Source of the DNA: Cloeon dipterum
Taxonomy: Eukaryota; Arthropoda; Insecta; Ephemeroptera; Baetidae
Length of the DNA stretch: 64,000 nucleotides
Direction: 5' to 3'
NCBI RefSeq assembly: GCF_949628265.1
Contig: NC_088788.1
Coordinates: forward strand, 17,732,001-17,796,000
Shown here piece after piece: positions 1-15,400 of the stretch. The number at the start of each line of letters is the position of its first letter. The first letter of the stretch is position 1. Both the position numbers and the translations under genes were made by a program. The notes beneath the pieces are model-generated. The model was given only the letters and a program-made list of their open reading frames with translations. It was not told the DNA's origin and ran no database searches.

Positions 1-365
1 CATTAAAAAATATTTTTACATCCTTAAAGTCTAGATTTTTTACATGGTCAGGTATGGGAAGGATGGAGAACAAAATAATGAAGTGAACAAGATGCGGGAT
101 TATCATCACAATTCGCGAAATACCGTTGGTCAAAACTCGGAAAACATACATGATTAAATTACAATATTATAGGAATGGAGAGAGAAAAACCTCTGTTAAA
201 AGGATCATGTTTAATGCTCAGATATCGATATATTAAATAAGTTTATCAGGAGTCTAATAATTTGTGTCTATTTTTCACATCCCTTTGAGACGTTTCCTCC
301 GAATCTGACCGCTTCATCTGTTGTGGCAAGTGTAATTTAGAGAACAAAACGGCGACAAGTGGACA

Positions 366-480
366 ATGAGAATGGCTTTCTTGCTGTTGGCTTGCGTATC
401 TGCTGTCGCATCTAATATAAAACACCTCGGAGCTGCTGCTTTATGCATATTATCTGGGAATTTGATCGCCGCGCGGCGCA
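366..480 (+). CDS. possible signal-peptide-encoding first exon (orphan)
   Basis: An ATG at 366 opens a frame beginning MRMAFLLLACVSAVASN, which looks like a secretory signal (hydrophobic core then small residues). It continues without a stop to a good splice-donor context (CGCAG then GTGAGC) at 481; read through, the frame ends at a TGA at 483. As an exon it would be 115 bp and leave phase 1. I found no matching downstream exon, TATA box or homologous protein, so it could be the first exon of a gene with distant exons or chance. The signal resembles, but is not demonstrably related to, that of the protease gene at 49950. Inference only. Confidence 0.22.
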
Positions 481-3400
481 GGTGAGCTGCTTTTGTGCTG
501 AAAACGTCTCGAGACGCATTTTTGTGCTACGCGCTGATTATCAGCCCCAGTAAACATGTCTTCTTCTGTTCTTTGCATGCATATATATACTTATAAAGTA
601 TCCTCTCTCAAATAATCGGCAATTAAATCCAGATTCTTAACTGCGCGCCTATGGACGAGTGCGTGCTGCTGCGGAGAAGAAGCCGTTTCGGGGAATCGAC
701 GAGTGCCAGAAGCACGCACCGCTGATCCTCCCACAGATTGTCGCATAAATATTTTACTTTTTAAGGACGCAGTCTCGAGATGCATCATAACAGGAAAATA
801 TGCTTTCTCGAATTTCCTGGAAACGTGGCTGTAAAAGAGTCAAAGGAAAATGACTTTTTGAATTCAACAAAATTTAAACACCGATTTTTCTCTTCTCATA
901 ATTACAAGGCAATTTATGCTTACGCATTATGAGTTTTGACCTCTCAGACTATATACACACGAGGAGAACTGGAAATATGAAGTATATAAATTCCTGAAAT
1001 AAATCGTAAAAACGATATTTATTGTGAATTTTAAAAAGATATCTAGGCAGCACAGAAATGCTCTTATACGTTCCACACAATTATGACCTTTGTTTAAAAA
1101 ATCCAAAATATCCTGAGACCTTTGACTGTATAACTGATTTTGCTAATCTTAATGATACATCACAATCATAGGGGCGTCTTCTCTCTCTTATACCATTTCG
1201 GGAATTCATATCAAACTTTATGTTAAGAGTTTTTCCAATGAATAAAATAGTATTCTGTACAAAATGATTTGAAATGATTCCTGTACATTTATTAAATTAC
1301 AAGATTAAAATAAAGATCAAATCCTTTTTTCGATAAATATTCAAATTAATTAGTTCGTCATACGCAACAAATGTCAATTTTACATTAAGCAATTCATTTG
1401 ATGCAACTTTCTTAGAGCGTATTATATTAAAACTGTAGCAAGGTCCTCTGTTATGGTAATTGCACATATTGTATATAAAAAATTGTTAAAACTAAAAATT
1501 TGATCATCTTTTTATTTCAGTCCTACATCAACAAACTTTAAATGCATTTCCTATTTAGAAAAAAGGAATAAAGTTAGTCTCAAACTATGCAGTTCCCCTT
1601 GAAAAATTAATCAACTTGTTTTCGGAAGGAGCGAGCTGATCGCGTCTATTGGGTACAAATGAGCCGAGAGAGAAAAGGTGTTTTGACTACGACAGGTTGG
1701 TGTCAAGAGAAAATAAAATTAAGAGCGCGACGCGAGAGTAAATCTCTAATCCCCTACAGTGGAAAACACTTAAAGTATTTTTATAGCGCGCGCACCATAA
1801 CTCGCTCTCGACAGCACACATCTTTCGAATCCTGTTTTGTTCTTATTACGGGATGATATAAAATGACGCGCGCAGCGGATACTTTTTTAAGTGACCTTCA
1901 AGGTCGAGCTCTATACGCGCTGGCTCTTGCTCTGTGTGTGTGTGTGTGTATGTTTCGTCGAGCGGTTTGGGACGCAGGTCACGCGCGCGCCAGGTGAACG
2001 GGGTTAGATCTGGGAGCGTGAGAATCGACTGACTTGCTGACTGACTGATTCCGATGCTCGCTTGCTCGCTCGACCACCGGTCCCGGGGCACACCACCACC
2101 GCTTATGTTAATAATAGAAATTTATGTAAAATGGATACAATGTGTGACGCGTGTAACAATTAAATGAGAACATATTTAAAAAAATATGTCATGTTTATAT
2201 TTTAACCTATTTTCCGGTAATGAAAATTTAAATTTTATTCGAAAATTTAGATATACTGAAGATTGATTGAGCTTACTGAAACTAGTGTTTGACAAGAGGG
2301 TGAAGAGTTGAAATTTGATTTTTTGGGCATATCAGGAAATATCCGCGATTTTTAACCATTTTTATCGTACAATTAAAGAATGGAAGTTATTTATCATTCT
2401 GTGATCGAAATATTATAAAATAACGAGTCAAAATCTACGAAGCGCTGAACATTTTGTAAAATTTGCAAACTTGGAATTTTAACAGTAGCAAAGTTCTCTT
2501 TTAATTACTGCACATTGGGGAACAAATTTTAATTTCAATAACATTTTGGTTAGTATTGCTAGCAATTCTACAAAAATAACAAAAATTTCTCATCACCTGG
2601 AAAACTCGGAAATTTTATTTCATATGTTCATTTTAATTTTTAAGGAGGAAACCAAATGGACAATTTCAAATTTGTTCTACTGTAATTAAAAATAAAATAC
2701 AGAAAAATCGGAATGTCTGCACTTATGAGCATCGTGGTTTCCCCTTGGAAGCCCATACATTACAAATACATCCCGTCCTGCCGCTTTTCAGAGCTAAAAA
2801 GTACGCAAACAGGATATTAGCGAGCGAGCACACACACACAGATGATGGCCGCGGTAATTCACCTTTGGAAAGCGGTGCCAAGAAATTCTCACTCATTTGC
2901 AGAAGTACTGATTTAGTGCGCGTGGTTGGCACTTTAATTGAGTTTGTGTGTTTGACCTGTCATTGGGTCAGCAGTTTATGCGTGCCGCGCGACTCTCGTT
3001 GCGCACACACACTTCCATTTAACGATTATTAATTCAAAGAAGCACGGCCGCGCGATCGAGTAATGTTCTCAGCATTAGCCTGGAAAAGGTGCATATTATC
3101 AAGTTAACGAGCTGGCTAATGTCGGCAGGAACGCTTTTCAGCTCGTTAAAATCCGGACGCCGGGCAATAACTTTACTAATGCACTTGAATATTATTTTCG
3201 CCACCTTGGACGAATCCATCAGCTCTTTCGCCGCTGGACCATCTGCTCTCCTCTCCATCGCGCGGTGCGATCAAAGTCTAGCGTTAATTACCCTAGAACT
3301 ATGCGCGGCGTAGAGATTCTGTTCAAACATCTAAATTATTCAGGCGGTTGCCGCGCGCAGTGCGACCACCTTCCGAGCACGCCGAATGCCGCACAGGAGA

Positions 3401-6400
3401 CCATTGTCCCTTTGATCTCGCAGCCTCCGCCTGCCTTTGTTTCTCCACCAACTGCCCGCCAGCGGAAAAAATGCGAAAACACGATCATTTTCACATTAAT
3501 GTACGCCGACGCTCGAATTTTCGAATTTGCACTTGTTGAAATGAAAGTTTACTCGACTTGTTCAAATAAAAGACTGCTGTGTGTTCCTTGGTCCATATTC
3601 TAATAACAAAGAGGAAACTATGAAAGAATTTTTCTCGATTCTAACAAAACAGTTTCTCTCTGGCCAAATCCATTTTAATCTTTGTATAAGGAGACCAAGG
3701 CATCTTGAGATCGTAAGTTACAATTAGGCCGACAGACTTGGGTTACCCTTGATGAATGCGATTGGCTCAAAAATAAATCTGGTTTTACGGCGCTGTCTAT
3801 CTTGCAAAGTGCACTGAATCGAATTCGATGTGTAATTACCTCAATTGGCCGGCTTTTATGGCTTGAAATTATTGATCCGCGTGCTAAAATATCGGCGGCG
3901 TCTTATTTTTAAATGCGCCAGCAGCCTTCAACTTGTTTTTGTCCATTAGCCTGCAAAAAACCGCCGCGCATGCACACACGTATATATGCGGACGCGCGGG
4001 CATCGTGTAATTGCCGCAGAATTTTCCCATCAGGCGTCATTTATTGCATGATTTCGCCACACTGCGCGGCAGCGGCGGCAAAAAGCACACAGGAGTCTGC
4101 TTCTTCCATTATGTAGCCCGCGTGTGTATATGTGTGCGAGGTACTTATTTGTAAAAATGGACAATGTGCGCGCAAATAGGGCTTTTTACTCGCGCGCGGA
4201 TAGTAATAATTCACTTGCCAATCACCTGTGTGCTTTCAATTCGAAATGCTTTTTAGATTTGCACGCGAGACGACTGTCTGCGAAATTGGCTCCTGTCAGC
4301 TTGATTTGGCGAAGCTGCTGTCAATCTTCTGGAAGCTGTTTCGTTTAATTTGATGCAGCGCACCGCGCGCCGGCTTCTGGTCAATTATTACGCCATCTAG
4401 AAGATCACTGTGAGTTGCAAAAACCGTGCTTTTGCTTCGCTCGCATCTGTTCAGAATCATGCCAATTACGTCTAGCAAGATAAAAATATAACTGGATAAT
4501 AAGAACACCCAACCCATTGCATTTTATGACCATTAAGACAATAAAATGATTTTTAAGTTAAAGGGTCATTTGTTACGAGTATTTCTAGAGTCATAAATAA
4601 ATATCTGATTGTAAAAGGGGTTTTAGTCACTGTATGAGGAAATCGAAATAGCCCAAAACAACAGTACAATTTGAAAGAAATACACGCGGAACGATGTATT
4701 ATTAAAATTAAATAAAATATTAAACGGCTCTATACTTGCACTGAATCAACTATATTAACAATCAAATTTGACTCACTTGTCAGCCACCCATTCGTAAATA
4801 TAGTAAAACAATTTTAGGCAATTTCTAAGTTTTCTCTCAGTATTAATTTATAAAAATAGGGGAAAATATAAAATTTGATGAATAATTTAATGATAAGAGA
4901 TATTTTACGGTTTCAAGCATATTTAAAAATACAAAGACTGAGTTTTGACAGTCCTTGTTTATTTCAGTATAGTATACCTATATAGTGACACTGAAACAAA
5001 AACATTTTAAAATCCTTGCATAATTTATAAGATGGTTTTGAATATTTTTTAAGCCAACCAATCAGATTAGCATACAAGCTTTGTACATATGGCCGGTACT
5101 CGGTATTCTCAGATATTTAAACGGCATTGCAACCTTGGAAAATTTTAGCGGTTTTCCAATGTTCCATGGCTATTATATTTAAAGGTAATGGTTTTTTTCG
5201 TAATATTGCAGTAAATATCCACTTTAAAGGCGAAGTCGATTGATAAAAAATGTCAACTCTCCACAGACGACGGTCTCTGTTTATATTCCCAGCCCACAGT
5301 CAACAATGAAGCGAGATGAAACCATCTCTCGGATCTCACCGTGTATGGAAGGTGAAAAAAGCTGCCATAAAATTGGCATGCAACCCGCATACTCCATTTG
5401 AAAGTTACCGTTTTGCCCGAGCAAGCTCTCATTGTTACCAATATTTGGGATCGTGTGGAGGACAACACAGTTTGAAAAGCGTCATGCACGCTTTGCATGC
5501 GCCACGAGGAAAAGAGGAATAATGCACAATGGAGAGTGTGGCGAACGCGACCGTAAATCTCGCACACTTGTCACCAAAAGAATGTCAAACGCAGCGCTCT
5601 CACGAGGCGCGTTTTTTGTCTGCGCATACCCAGACGGCGGTACTCGGCATAATAATGACAATTATAATGAGCAAACATGCGCACGTTACATTATCTGCGC
5701 GGCACTCGCGCTTATGCAGCGATGAGTGCTGCTCTCGTGTGTCTCTCACTTCTTCTCACTGACGTGAATGCTGAGTGTTGCAGATCGTTTTCTGTACAGC
5801 CAGGCCCGTAGAAAGGCTCAGCTTTACTTCATTTGGCGGGAGCTTCAAACAGATGGCTATTGTTTCTGGAGTCAGGCTCTTGTTGCATACGTGACGAGTT
5901 GAACCAAAGGTTGCAGGCTTTACGTTGGGGTGTCAGCGTCCGCTCACCACAATATGAGCAAAATAGCAGCAAAACAAGTTGCTTTTTTCGCTTCACAGTG
6001 GATTGATTTTACTTACAATTATTAAAAAAATTATATATCAGCGTTTTAACCGAGAGTTTTATATATCATAGTCTTAATTTCGATTGAGCACGATATCCAC
6101 ATTTTAGGTGTCGAAGTAACCAAGTTTGTTGGAAAATTCAATACTTCTTCCAGAAAATCGAGGTGAGAAAGTCAAAGTGTCGAAGCACACGAAATCGTAG
6201 AAATGTTGGCCTAAAATGGCCCATCCCACACTGCACACACGCTCGAGTGGAGTTAGCCCACAGGCACACAGAGATAAGAAGAGCCGCGCGGCAAAAATGA
6301 CTTTTCCCTCAGCAGCAGCATCATCTGCACGCGGCCACTCTTTTCCGTCGGGTTTGCCGCATAAATACAGTCATAATTGTGCAACATTCTTCGCTTGTGT

Positions 6401-9400
6401 AAATCTCTCGCATACGCAGCAGCAGCAGCGGCGACGGCAGCAGAAGAGTGGCTCATTATATTGCATCAATAACTCTTTCTGCCCGGCAGCCGCGAGCCGA
6501 CGCAAAATGAAAATGACTGACTGGCCATAATCATGCTCCTTAATTGTCCGCCTGTCCTTGATAGAGACGTTGCCCGTAATGAGCAGAGCAAACATTAATT
6601 TCGGAGCATGCATCCACCCAGCGGCGGCAGACGCCGCTCGCGCACAGCACTCTTTTTATTCACTCTAACCCTTTATACAAAACGTGACGAATCCCATCGC
6701 ACGCTGCAGACACATTATCAGCTCTCTTGGTAAAAAGCTTGCGTCGACAAGTTCAAAGCCGTAAAATTTATGCTGACTAGATCATTGCCTAAAACAGTTA
6801 ATTTAGCGAATTTTGCATGCTTTTCACCTTTTATTTAGGATGCGGAGATCCTTTTGTGCCAAAAAGAAAATATTTTGCCAACTTTTCAAATTAAGTAATA
6901 TGTGACCAGATTTAAAAACAGGAGTTGGTTGGTATAGTTAGGATTGAGTTTTGAATGTTTTAAGATATTTTTTGATCGTATAAGTACTCATTAGGATGTT
7001 TTTCTGTTTAAGTAGTACTCTGGTATTTCATTTTTGACAGTGCCAATCGATTCCTTGGGGTCGAATTGGGTTAGGCGGCCGCATCACTCGGTCGAAAATT
7101 TGTCACAACGTGCAGATAATAGGTGAAAACGTATAAGTCGCTAACTTAAGCGGTTTTGACCTGAGATCGGTGCCTATGATCGAGACGGTTTAGCACCAAA
7201 GCGACAGCCAGAGCAAGCAAATAGGGGCAAGACTTTGCAAAACAAAACAAAAAAATTAAATTTCGAAGTGAAATATTTTGATTTATATAATATAACTAGA
7301 TGGAACACTCATTAATATTCACCAGGTTCACACGTGCCTTAGATCAAATTGTGGAAAGCCTTTTAGATATATTCAAAAAGGAAATAATTTTAAAATACTG
7401 AACATCCCCTCGCCACCTGAGATGGCTTTAGCTGTGCCACACCCTTATTTAATGATTCTAATGATTTCAATGTTTCTCAGATTGGGGTTGACGAGTTGAA
7501 TGAAAAGCATACCTATATTTTAGCTAAAATATAAAATGTTTGACATTGCATTTCAACATTAAAAAAAATTCTCGTAAAGCCTATGAAAAATTACCTCATA
7601 ATGAATTTCGTGCAATTTACCCAATTTACTTAACATTATTTGCCGAAACCGTGTCCTGTAGCCGTGCATTCCGCTATTCAGTGCTCTGGCAAAAGGTGAG
7701 ATGTTAAAATTATGTCTCAATAATCTGCGTGTTGCTTTCGCTTCTTATTTGTGAATGTGTGTTCAAACAACGTCTCTATAATAATTTGTCCCCTGCTTAC
7801 TCAAAGCTTCCTCGGCTTTTGAGTGGAGCAGAAGAGAGAGGACGAGAATGAAAAGGGTTCCACTCTCGATCGCTGCCTTTGAGCTGCGTGCATGTATTTT
7901 ACGATTGTGTGCACAGGTGTCAAGAACTGCTTTTGGAAAGCTCCGGGTTCAAGCGCGCGGGCTGTGGGCATCCTTCTTCTTCTTCTTTTCCGCGTCTGCT
8001 GATGCGGCTGCTCTTTTTCTACACACACACACAAAATATACATTTATTTCGGGACACCCGGGAATTCGTGAGCTCGCATCTCATTACTTGATAGCGGCCG
8101 TGATTCTTTCTCTCGCGGCGTTTTGGGCGCGCACTCTGAATTAAGCCACCTCGCGTTTCAACACGTTCTTTTTCCTCCTGCCCCACTGGCGTGGCCGTCG
8201 TGAATTAATTCATGTGGGAGTCAGAATGAGATCTCCTGCGCGAGATGACCTTTATTAAAATTACTTTCCACTTCATCAACGCGAACTGCCAGCGCAGTCC
8301 CTTTCCTGCCACCTGGCAACATCATTTTTTATAGCTCGAGGGAAAAATTGCAACCGATTTCTTTTTAAATTTATTACTATTAACTGTTTTTATTTTATTT
8401 TACCAATACTTAAACACGTGATGCTATTTTTTGCTCCATTTTTAATCATTATTAACGAAAGAAAAATATGAAAAATATCTTAAGGTCATTTTCTATCGAA
8501 TTTGCATAATTACTTCGGAGTCACAGTGCAATCTTCTGAAAACGTTTACATCTTTTCACGCCAAACGAAGCCTTCTGACTGCTTAATTATCCGGATCGGC
8601 GCGATGATCGCCCGAAAAGAGTGCAAAAAAAGCGGGAAACGAGCGGACGCCTGCAGCGCAAAACTCACACACCTCGGCAAATAATAATCGCGGGCACATT
8701 GGGCTAATTTTTCTGCACGCTGCGAACGCCGAGGATAGCAAATTAGAGCCAATTCATCACTGGCGCTGATGGCAGAAATCGCTTTTTAAATGGCCCCCTC
8801 AAAAAGCAAGCAAAATATAATTAAACCGCGGCCAAATTGTGTCCGAGCACACCCAGTGTGAATAATTATCCGTATTCACCCTACAAAGCTGTATTTTAAT
8901 TATTTAATAGAGAGGGGGAAAGAAAAGAAGAGCAAGAATATTTTCCCAAACAATTAAGGCTTGCTTTGAAACCATAACTTAACTGAATTTACTTGTATTA
9001 AAATTACGGAAGTTAGGTTCAAGCTTTTCATTAATATTAGTATATCAATACTGAAATAATATGAAGCCCTAATCCCTAGTAAATTCTAAATATTTTTTAT
9101 TATTACATAATATGGTTATTCGACACTATAATTAAATAAAATAATACTAAAAAATATTAAAAAACAACTAATAGACTAATTAAAATCTAACAAAAATTAT
9201 TTTTAAAACAAAATATTAAAACAATATTTTTTATTTGTAATAAAGAAATTTAAAATGAAAAATATGAAATTAAGAAAACTTGTTGCGTAATGTTTGAATC
9301 AAAGTTATTTTAATTATTATATTTAAAGTGCATTAATAAATAATTTTTATGTATTGTTTTAACACAATTATTTTAGCAACTCATAAGTATATTAGTTTAT

Positions 9401-12400
9401 ACTCTGTTAAGAAAACAATAAATAATCCACTTTTCGTCGGAGAAGAGGTCGTGAAAAAGACAAGCCGTGTGAGCGTCGTGCTGCAGAGCGAAGTCACGCG
9501 CGCGCGTCTGACCCCGCGAATTAATTCGGGCTGACATCATGCACGCATTCGCGAAATGGGCGGAGCTGCGGGGAGAAACATAATAAAAATAATTTGCTTG
9601 TGTGAACGCGAATTATGCAAAGCGTGAAACGAGAGCAAGATTGCTGAGTGAGTTTGAAGGGACACACTCACGCCAGCCAGCCAGCGGAACACCTTTTGCT
9701 CGTGTGTGCAGCCAGGCTCACTGACTCTCGCGGCTGGCTTATTAAAACCAAATTGCGCCTTGAGGAGACCTCATCGACGCGCTTTTACGGTCGCTCGCTC
9801 ACTCGCTTGATGGGCGTGTGGCCGGCGCGATATTTTGCTTCGCGGCGCACGTTTCGGCACGCTCAAACGAAGCTTTCAGTAATAATGCCATGTTCAGGGA
9901 GGCTCAGACACGAAGCGTTGATTTTTTTAGCAGAATGATGAGATGATTTAAATTTATTGTTGTCTCAGTTAATTTTTCAACATTGGAAAATTTAAAAAAA
10001 TTATTTTAGATTTTGTAAATTATCTTGTTCTTACTTTCCTATATCATCGATCGTAACATTTTCAGAGGTTAAATTTTAACTTTAAATTTATCAAAAAAAC
10101 TGATTGGCTCTGCTCTGCGTAGAAAATTAATTAGGCTATATCTAATATTTGAAACAGGAGAGAGTAAAAATAAAACATTAACAATACTGCACCTTCACAG
10201 AAATTCTTTGTGTATACTTTAGTTTGAGATTTTGTTAAAGGGACATTATTATAACTATTAAGAGGCAAGGAAACGGTTGTGTTTAAAATTCCAAGCTTAA
10301 GCACAGAAGACAATAAAAACGAATGTCCCAGCGTCTGTATAAACCTGCCACGATTATTGTATTGCACGCTTTTTATTGGTTGTCAAAATCAAGCAGACGG
10401 AAACAAGCAAACACGCACTCAAATAAAAATTCCTTTCATTCACACAGAGCAGTGGTTACATGTACAAAACTTGGAGGGTTGACACTCGATTAGATAAACG
10501 AGCCTGGCTTTTTCACTCGAGTTGATTTCCATTCGAGATTAAAACCACCCCTTTCCCATGACATACCAAACAATAAACTTTTTGATATGCGACTTTTCAG
10601 ATGTGAAGAGAGGAAAAGTATGGGTTTAGCTTGAGAGGCAATCATATATGTTTCTCTTTTCACTGACTGAGCACTGAACGTTGAGAGCATTTCAGATGGA
10701 AAGCCATCACTTTTTCACTTAATACACCGGATCTATTGATTTTTTTAATTCATCCAGCTTTTAGAAGTCTCAGAAGTCTATATAAGTGTGCTGAAAACGA
10801 TATTGAATTCTAAGGTTGTTAATAAACATCATAAATATGATTTAAATTTTAAAAATTATCAAGTGTGATAGATCCGTTTTGAAATTTTAAGTTAATTTTA
10901 TTTAAATATATTTCATGATGACAGTGAAAATAATTAGGGACGATTTAGACAGCTGTAGACTGTTTTAAAGCACTATATTATGACGCTTTAAAATGGATTT
11001 GGAAGTATTAGGTGATTTACATGTCTTTAAATTGCATAAATTATGATCCTGATGATTCCATCATGCGATTAAAAAAATGTTAATTATCTAAACAATAACA
11101 TTAACAATTGTTTTCACATGTTATGGCATTATTTTCTTAAGACAATTTGAATTTTGATAAGAATTTATTTAATGTCAAGACAATTTTAGAGATTAAAGTC
11201 AACACACCGAAAGAAGCTAAAGAATTAAGTGCTTTTGACAGCATAGCGATGAAGTCCGGTTTCTCAGTTCCTTTTAATCGATGCGAGGATAAAAATACAA
11301 CTCGGGGTCATCCCTGGGCGAGGAAAGACAAGCGCTACGTCAGGGTGGTCTTGCCGTCCACGCCCTGCACCTCATGCATTGTGTATATTGAATGCGTCAG
11401 AAGCCTTATTCGAAGGTTAATGAATCGCGTTGCTGTTGATACTTCCAGCACTCGCGTGCCTATCAAGTGTCCTGTCGCGAACCAGAGGAAATCTCTCTGG
11501 CTCTGCAGTTTTGAGTTACTCGCTCGCGCAGTTCAAAGTCTTGGCTCGGATTTATTTTCACTGTTTTCATTCTAGATCCGCTTTCCTTAAACATCCTGCG
11601 CACCGGAGTCTAAGAAAAAAAATCAAGAGCGCGGCGCAATATTTACACTTGGGTCCCACGCCCGGCACGCGAATCCAGTGGTTTGCTCCGACTGCGTGGC
11701 CCAGCGGGACGTAAAATAAGGTTTACTCTTCTAATTAACCAGCTAATTATAGCAAAGTCGGGAGGAGGAGCACTTCATTAATTTCAGCACACAACCGAAT
11801 GAAAACAACAAACAGAGGCTCCGATTCTCACAGCACATTCAGCAAAAATCTCATTAGCTGGATTATAAATTGAGTTGTGAGCGCTGGCAAAAAAAGAGCA
11901 CGTAAGTCCAATTAACTAGACCGTCTTGAAAGCGCTAGGAATTTTTCAGTATGATGATGGAGTGTATATAGAAAGGAGGCAAAAATGCGAGCCCCCTTAA
12001 AATGGTATAATAATAAATTAGCAGCCGCCGTCCAGTTGTAATTTTTATGACGTGCCTGCTTTTGGCAGATTTTTTTGGGAGAAATACGCCAGACGGGTCG
12101 CACGGTTTCAGGTTTCACTTGGCTTGCTTTTTGTGCCCACGATTTACGAGCAGGGTGGTTTTTAATGAATTTATAGGCGTCATTCTCCAATAATTTGAGT
12201 CGCTGGACAAGATTTCAGTGCGAGATTAAAAGGGCTTTAAACCGTGTAAGCGTGTACATGAGAATGAAGACTGTGTTGCACGCATGACTAACGACACGTA
12301 AAAATAAAAAATCTTTTAAATTGTCCTAAAAAATGTGAAAATTGAAATGTTTGGTATTATTATAATTTCTGAAGTATAATTGAAAACATAATAATTGATT

Positions 12401-15400
12401 TTTGTTGATGGGTTATTTTATTTTATTATATTTGTTTATTTTCATCTAAGTCAATATACATGTATTATTTATTACATTTATTATTAGGATACAATAAAAT
12501 TGATTTGATTAAACAGATGATGTTATGTAGAAAAATTATTCTCAAGATAGAGTAAAAAACATTTCTGATATCGTTCAAAAGCAGAGAAAAACAGATCAAT
12601 ATATAATTATCCTCAAAACTGGCTGCACATATAATGTTGGAAAAATTTTGGTACCGGTGTAGATTTACGGATAAAAGTAGATTTTTTAGATTCATTTTGG
12701 CATCATATATATAAACAGATCGTGACCTTTTTTCTAGAATAAGAAAAATCATCCTTGGAATGGTTTGTATCTATTTAACTAGCAATAAAAGAACAGTACA
12801 GTTACAGTCGGCCTTGCCATCTAGACCGTCCAATTCAGTTTTCATTGACGTATTTACGATTTCGTTCAAAGGTTGGTGCACCCTGCCGCGCGCACTGTTA
12901 TTTTCGTGGTGCAGCTGACGCAACCACTTATCGCATCAGGAAGCACCCTCTCCTGATGTATGTTTTTTCTCCGCCTCTATTATAAGCGCGTTGCGAAGGC
13001 TCATTATAATTTATTTATAAGTAAAAACGCGTTCCACGCTTGCTGCTGGGAGATTTACCGTTCCGAATTATCCACAATGAATTTCTATTATTCATCCACG
13101 CGACGTATTTTAGCTGCATTTCTGCAGGAATGAATGAGTGCACTTTCTTCCCTTTGCTTCTCAAGGACCTTGTGTCTTTGTTCCGGCGGCGGATAACGGG
13201 ATCTTTATGTTCCTCCTGTTGGCCTTTTTGCTGCTCATGGTCCGGGAATAAACTGTACTTTTTATGCTGAAACCCTTTGAGAGAAGCACCTATCCAAACG
13301 ACTGCATGATCAAATAAAATTAATCCAGCTAAGCCTTTAAAATTCAGAGAAGTCCTGACCAATAAAACTATACATAATTAATATAATGTCGGGAAAGCAT
13401 ACATACAAATAATTAGAAAGAATCGTTACCCAAGTATTTTGGAAAAGATTTAAATGTAATTCAATTTTTTTTAATAACTTTTGGTGTTTGCAAAGAATCC
13501 TTATTGAATTTCAGCGACTAAAGGGTGTGGCTCATTTTTCCTGCTTCTATAAATATGGGAAAAATCATATTAAAATGGTTCTATATTTTGCTATATTTTA
13601 GATCCTCTATATTTCATAAGATAGAGGGACAAACTAGGTTTCCATTTCATTTTTAAGATTTCTTGACACTTATAAAAGCTTGGAACAATCCTGCTTGTAT
13701 AAAGAAGAAAAAAGCTGCACAAAGTTAATTGCTTATGAAAATCTAAACCCTTTCCAGTTTTATTCTTGCCCCACGTATAAGCTATAATCTACTGATGAAG
13801 CATTGAAAAGTTGTTTTACCTCAGCGAATGAATGTCGAAATAACTCAATTTGTTAATAAGTATCGAATAATTGCGTCGACGAGTAAACAAAGGTGTGCGC
13901 CTGTTGAATGCCAATGGAGTCTTGAAGTCATTGTTGCGCGGCAGCTCAAGATAAAGAGCCGACCATCATCTGCCTCATCAGCTTCAGGAGGCTTTGCTTT
14001 TAATTCAAATCTGGCCTCAGGGCTGGAGCGCAGCAGCAGCAGCAGAATTACAGCACACATCACGCCGTTCGCCTGCCAGGCCGGCCGGCCGTCGGTCACT
14101 TTTCCACTCTCCTTGCTCTCGACTTCTGCGTGCGTAGACACTGAATATTATTTTTTTCTCATTGACATAATAACCGGTTGTGCGATCTTCATTGTGTACA
14201 CACGGTTTCGAGCCGGGCGCGTAATTACAATGATTAGGTGAGCCGAACTTTGAAAAATTGATTAGCATTGCGGGCAGATAAATTTTTATAGATACGTTTT
14301 TGCCGCCGCCGCTAGTGCTGCCGGAGAATAATGACAAGGTGTTTGCTGCTGCTGCTGGTGTGAGTTTGTTTGAACTTCATCACGTCACTGCTGTGTAATT
14401 ATCGCACACCGATTTTCCCTTTCAGAAGTCAACCGACAAAAAATTTATACGATTCTCTGATCGCGGACAGCGTGAAATTATTACCGTCTGTCCTCTCTGT
14501 GTTCATATTTTTTGCCTCTCTCCCAGACCCGCCCTGACGGCTTTTTGTGTAATAATATTTAATTCTACTAGCCGATGATCCGACTGGCCCTTCATTAATT
14601 TCATCTACTGCTGGACCCTCATTATAATGAAAAATCTTACTTGCACTCACAACAATTCCCTTGTTCTCTCGGAAATTCGTTTTTTTTTAATTTTAAGATG
14701 TTAAATAGGGGAATAAATCTCTTGAAGGAATATAAAATAGTTTTATCAAAATGTTACTGCTAGTATATTGAAAGAAAAAAAATCACAAAAATGTATACAG
14801 AGAGCTAAGTTTGCTAAGAGACCAGTAGATATAAGAGCACGGTTCTGGCCAAAATTATAATCCAATTAGAAAAAAAATATCGTTCCAATTTAACTTAATT
14901 CAAACAGGCTTTTTTCTTAAAACCAAACTAAAGAAATTGGCCATAATTAAGTTGATTGTTTAAACTCTAGAAGGTAAAAATTGCAACGATTATATAGATT
15001 TAAACAAAGGTTAAACAATTTTGGATTTTTTTAGGTATTTTACTACTTGCAGCAGCCGGATGTTTTTTCTGTCAAGGTTGATTAAAATCTGAATACAGTT
15101 CGTCATAAAGCCCCATGCGCAGGAAGTGAGCTAAGCACGTGTGGGACATTTGCCAACTATTAATCAAATCCCTCTGCTAAAATAAATTTCACACATTTGG
15201 ACAGAAAGTGTCAATACACATCTCAACAAAGGTGAATTTCGGAAGTGACGCAGGAAATGAAGCCGCGGTGAGCATCAAAGGCGTATACAAACCGCGTGAT
15301 TTCGGCGCAGTACGATCTCTGGAGAGTGAATACGTAATAAATGATTGCTATTGAATACGTACGTGGAAGTGAAGAGGGAAAAAAGGAAGGCTATCAAACT

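Noticed and set aside
11147..11575. 142-codon plus-strand frame
   Set aside because: Sits partly in a CpG-rich patch where stop codons are scarce; no motif, and a second frame overlaps it.
13015..13362. 115-codon minus-strand frame with a charged middle
   Set aside because: No domain, no upstream promoter or splice partner; an opposite-strand frame overlaps it.
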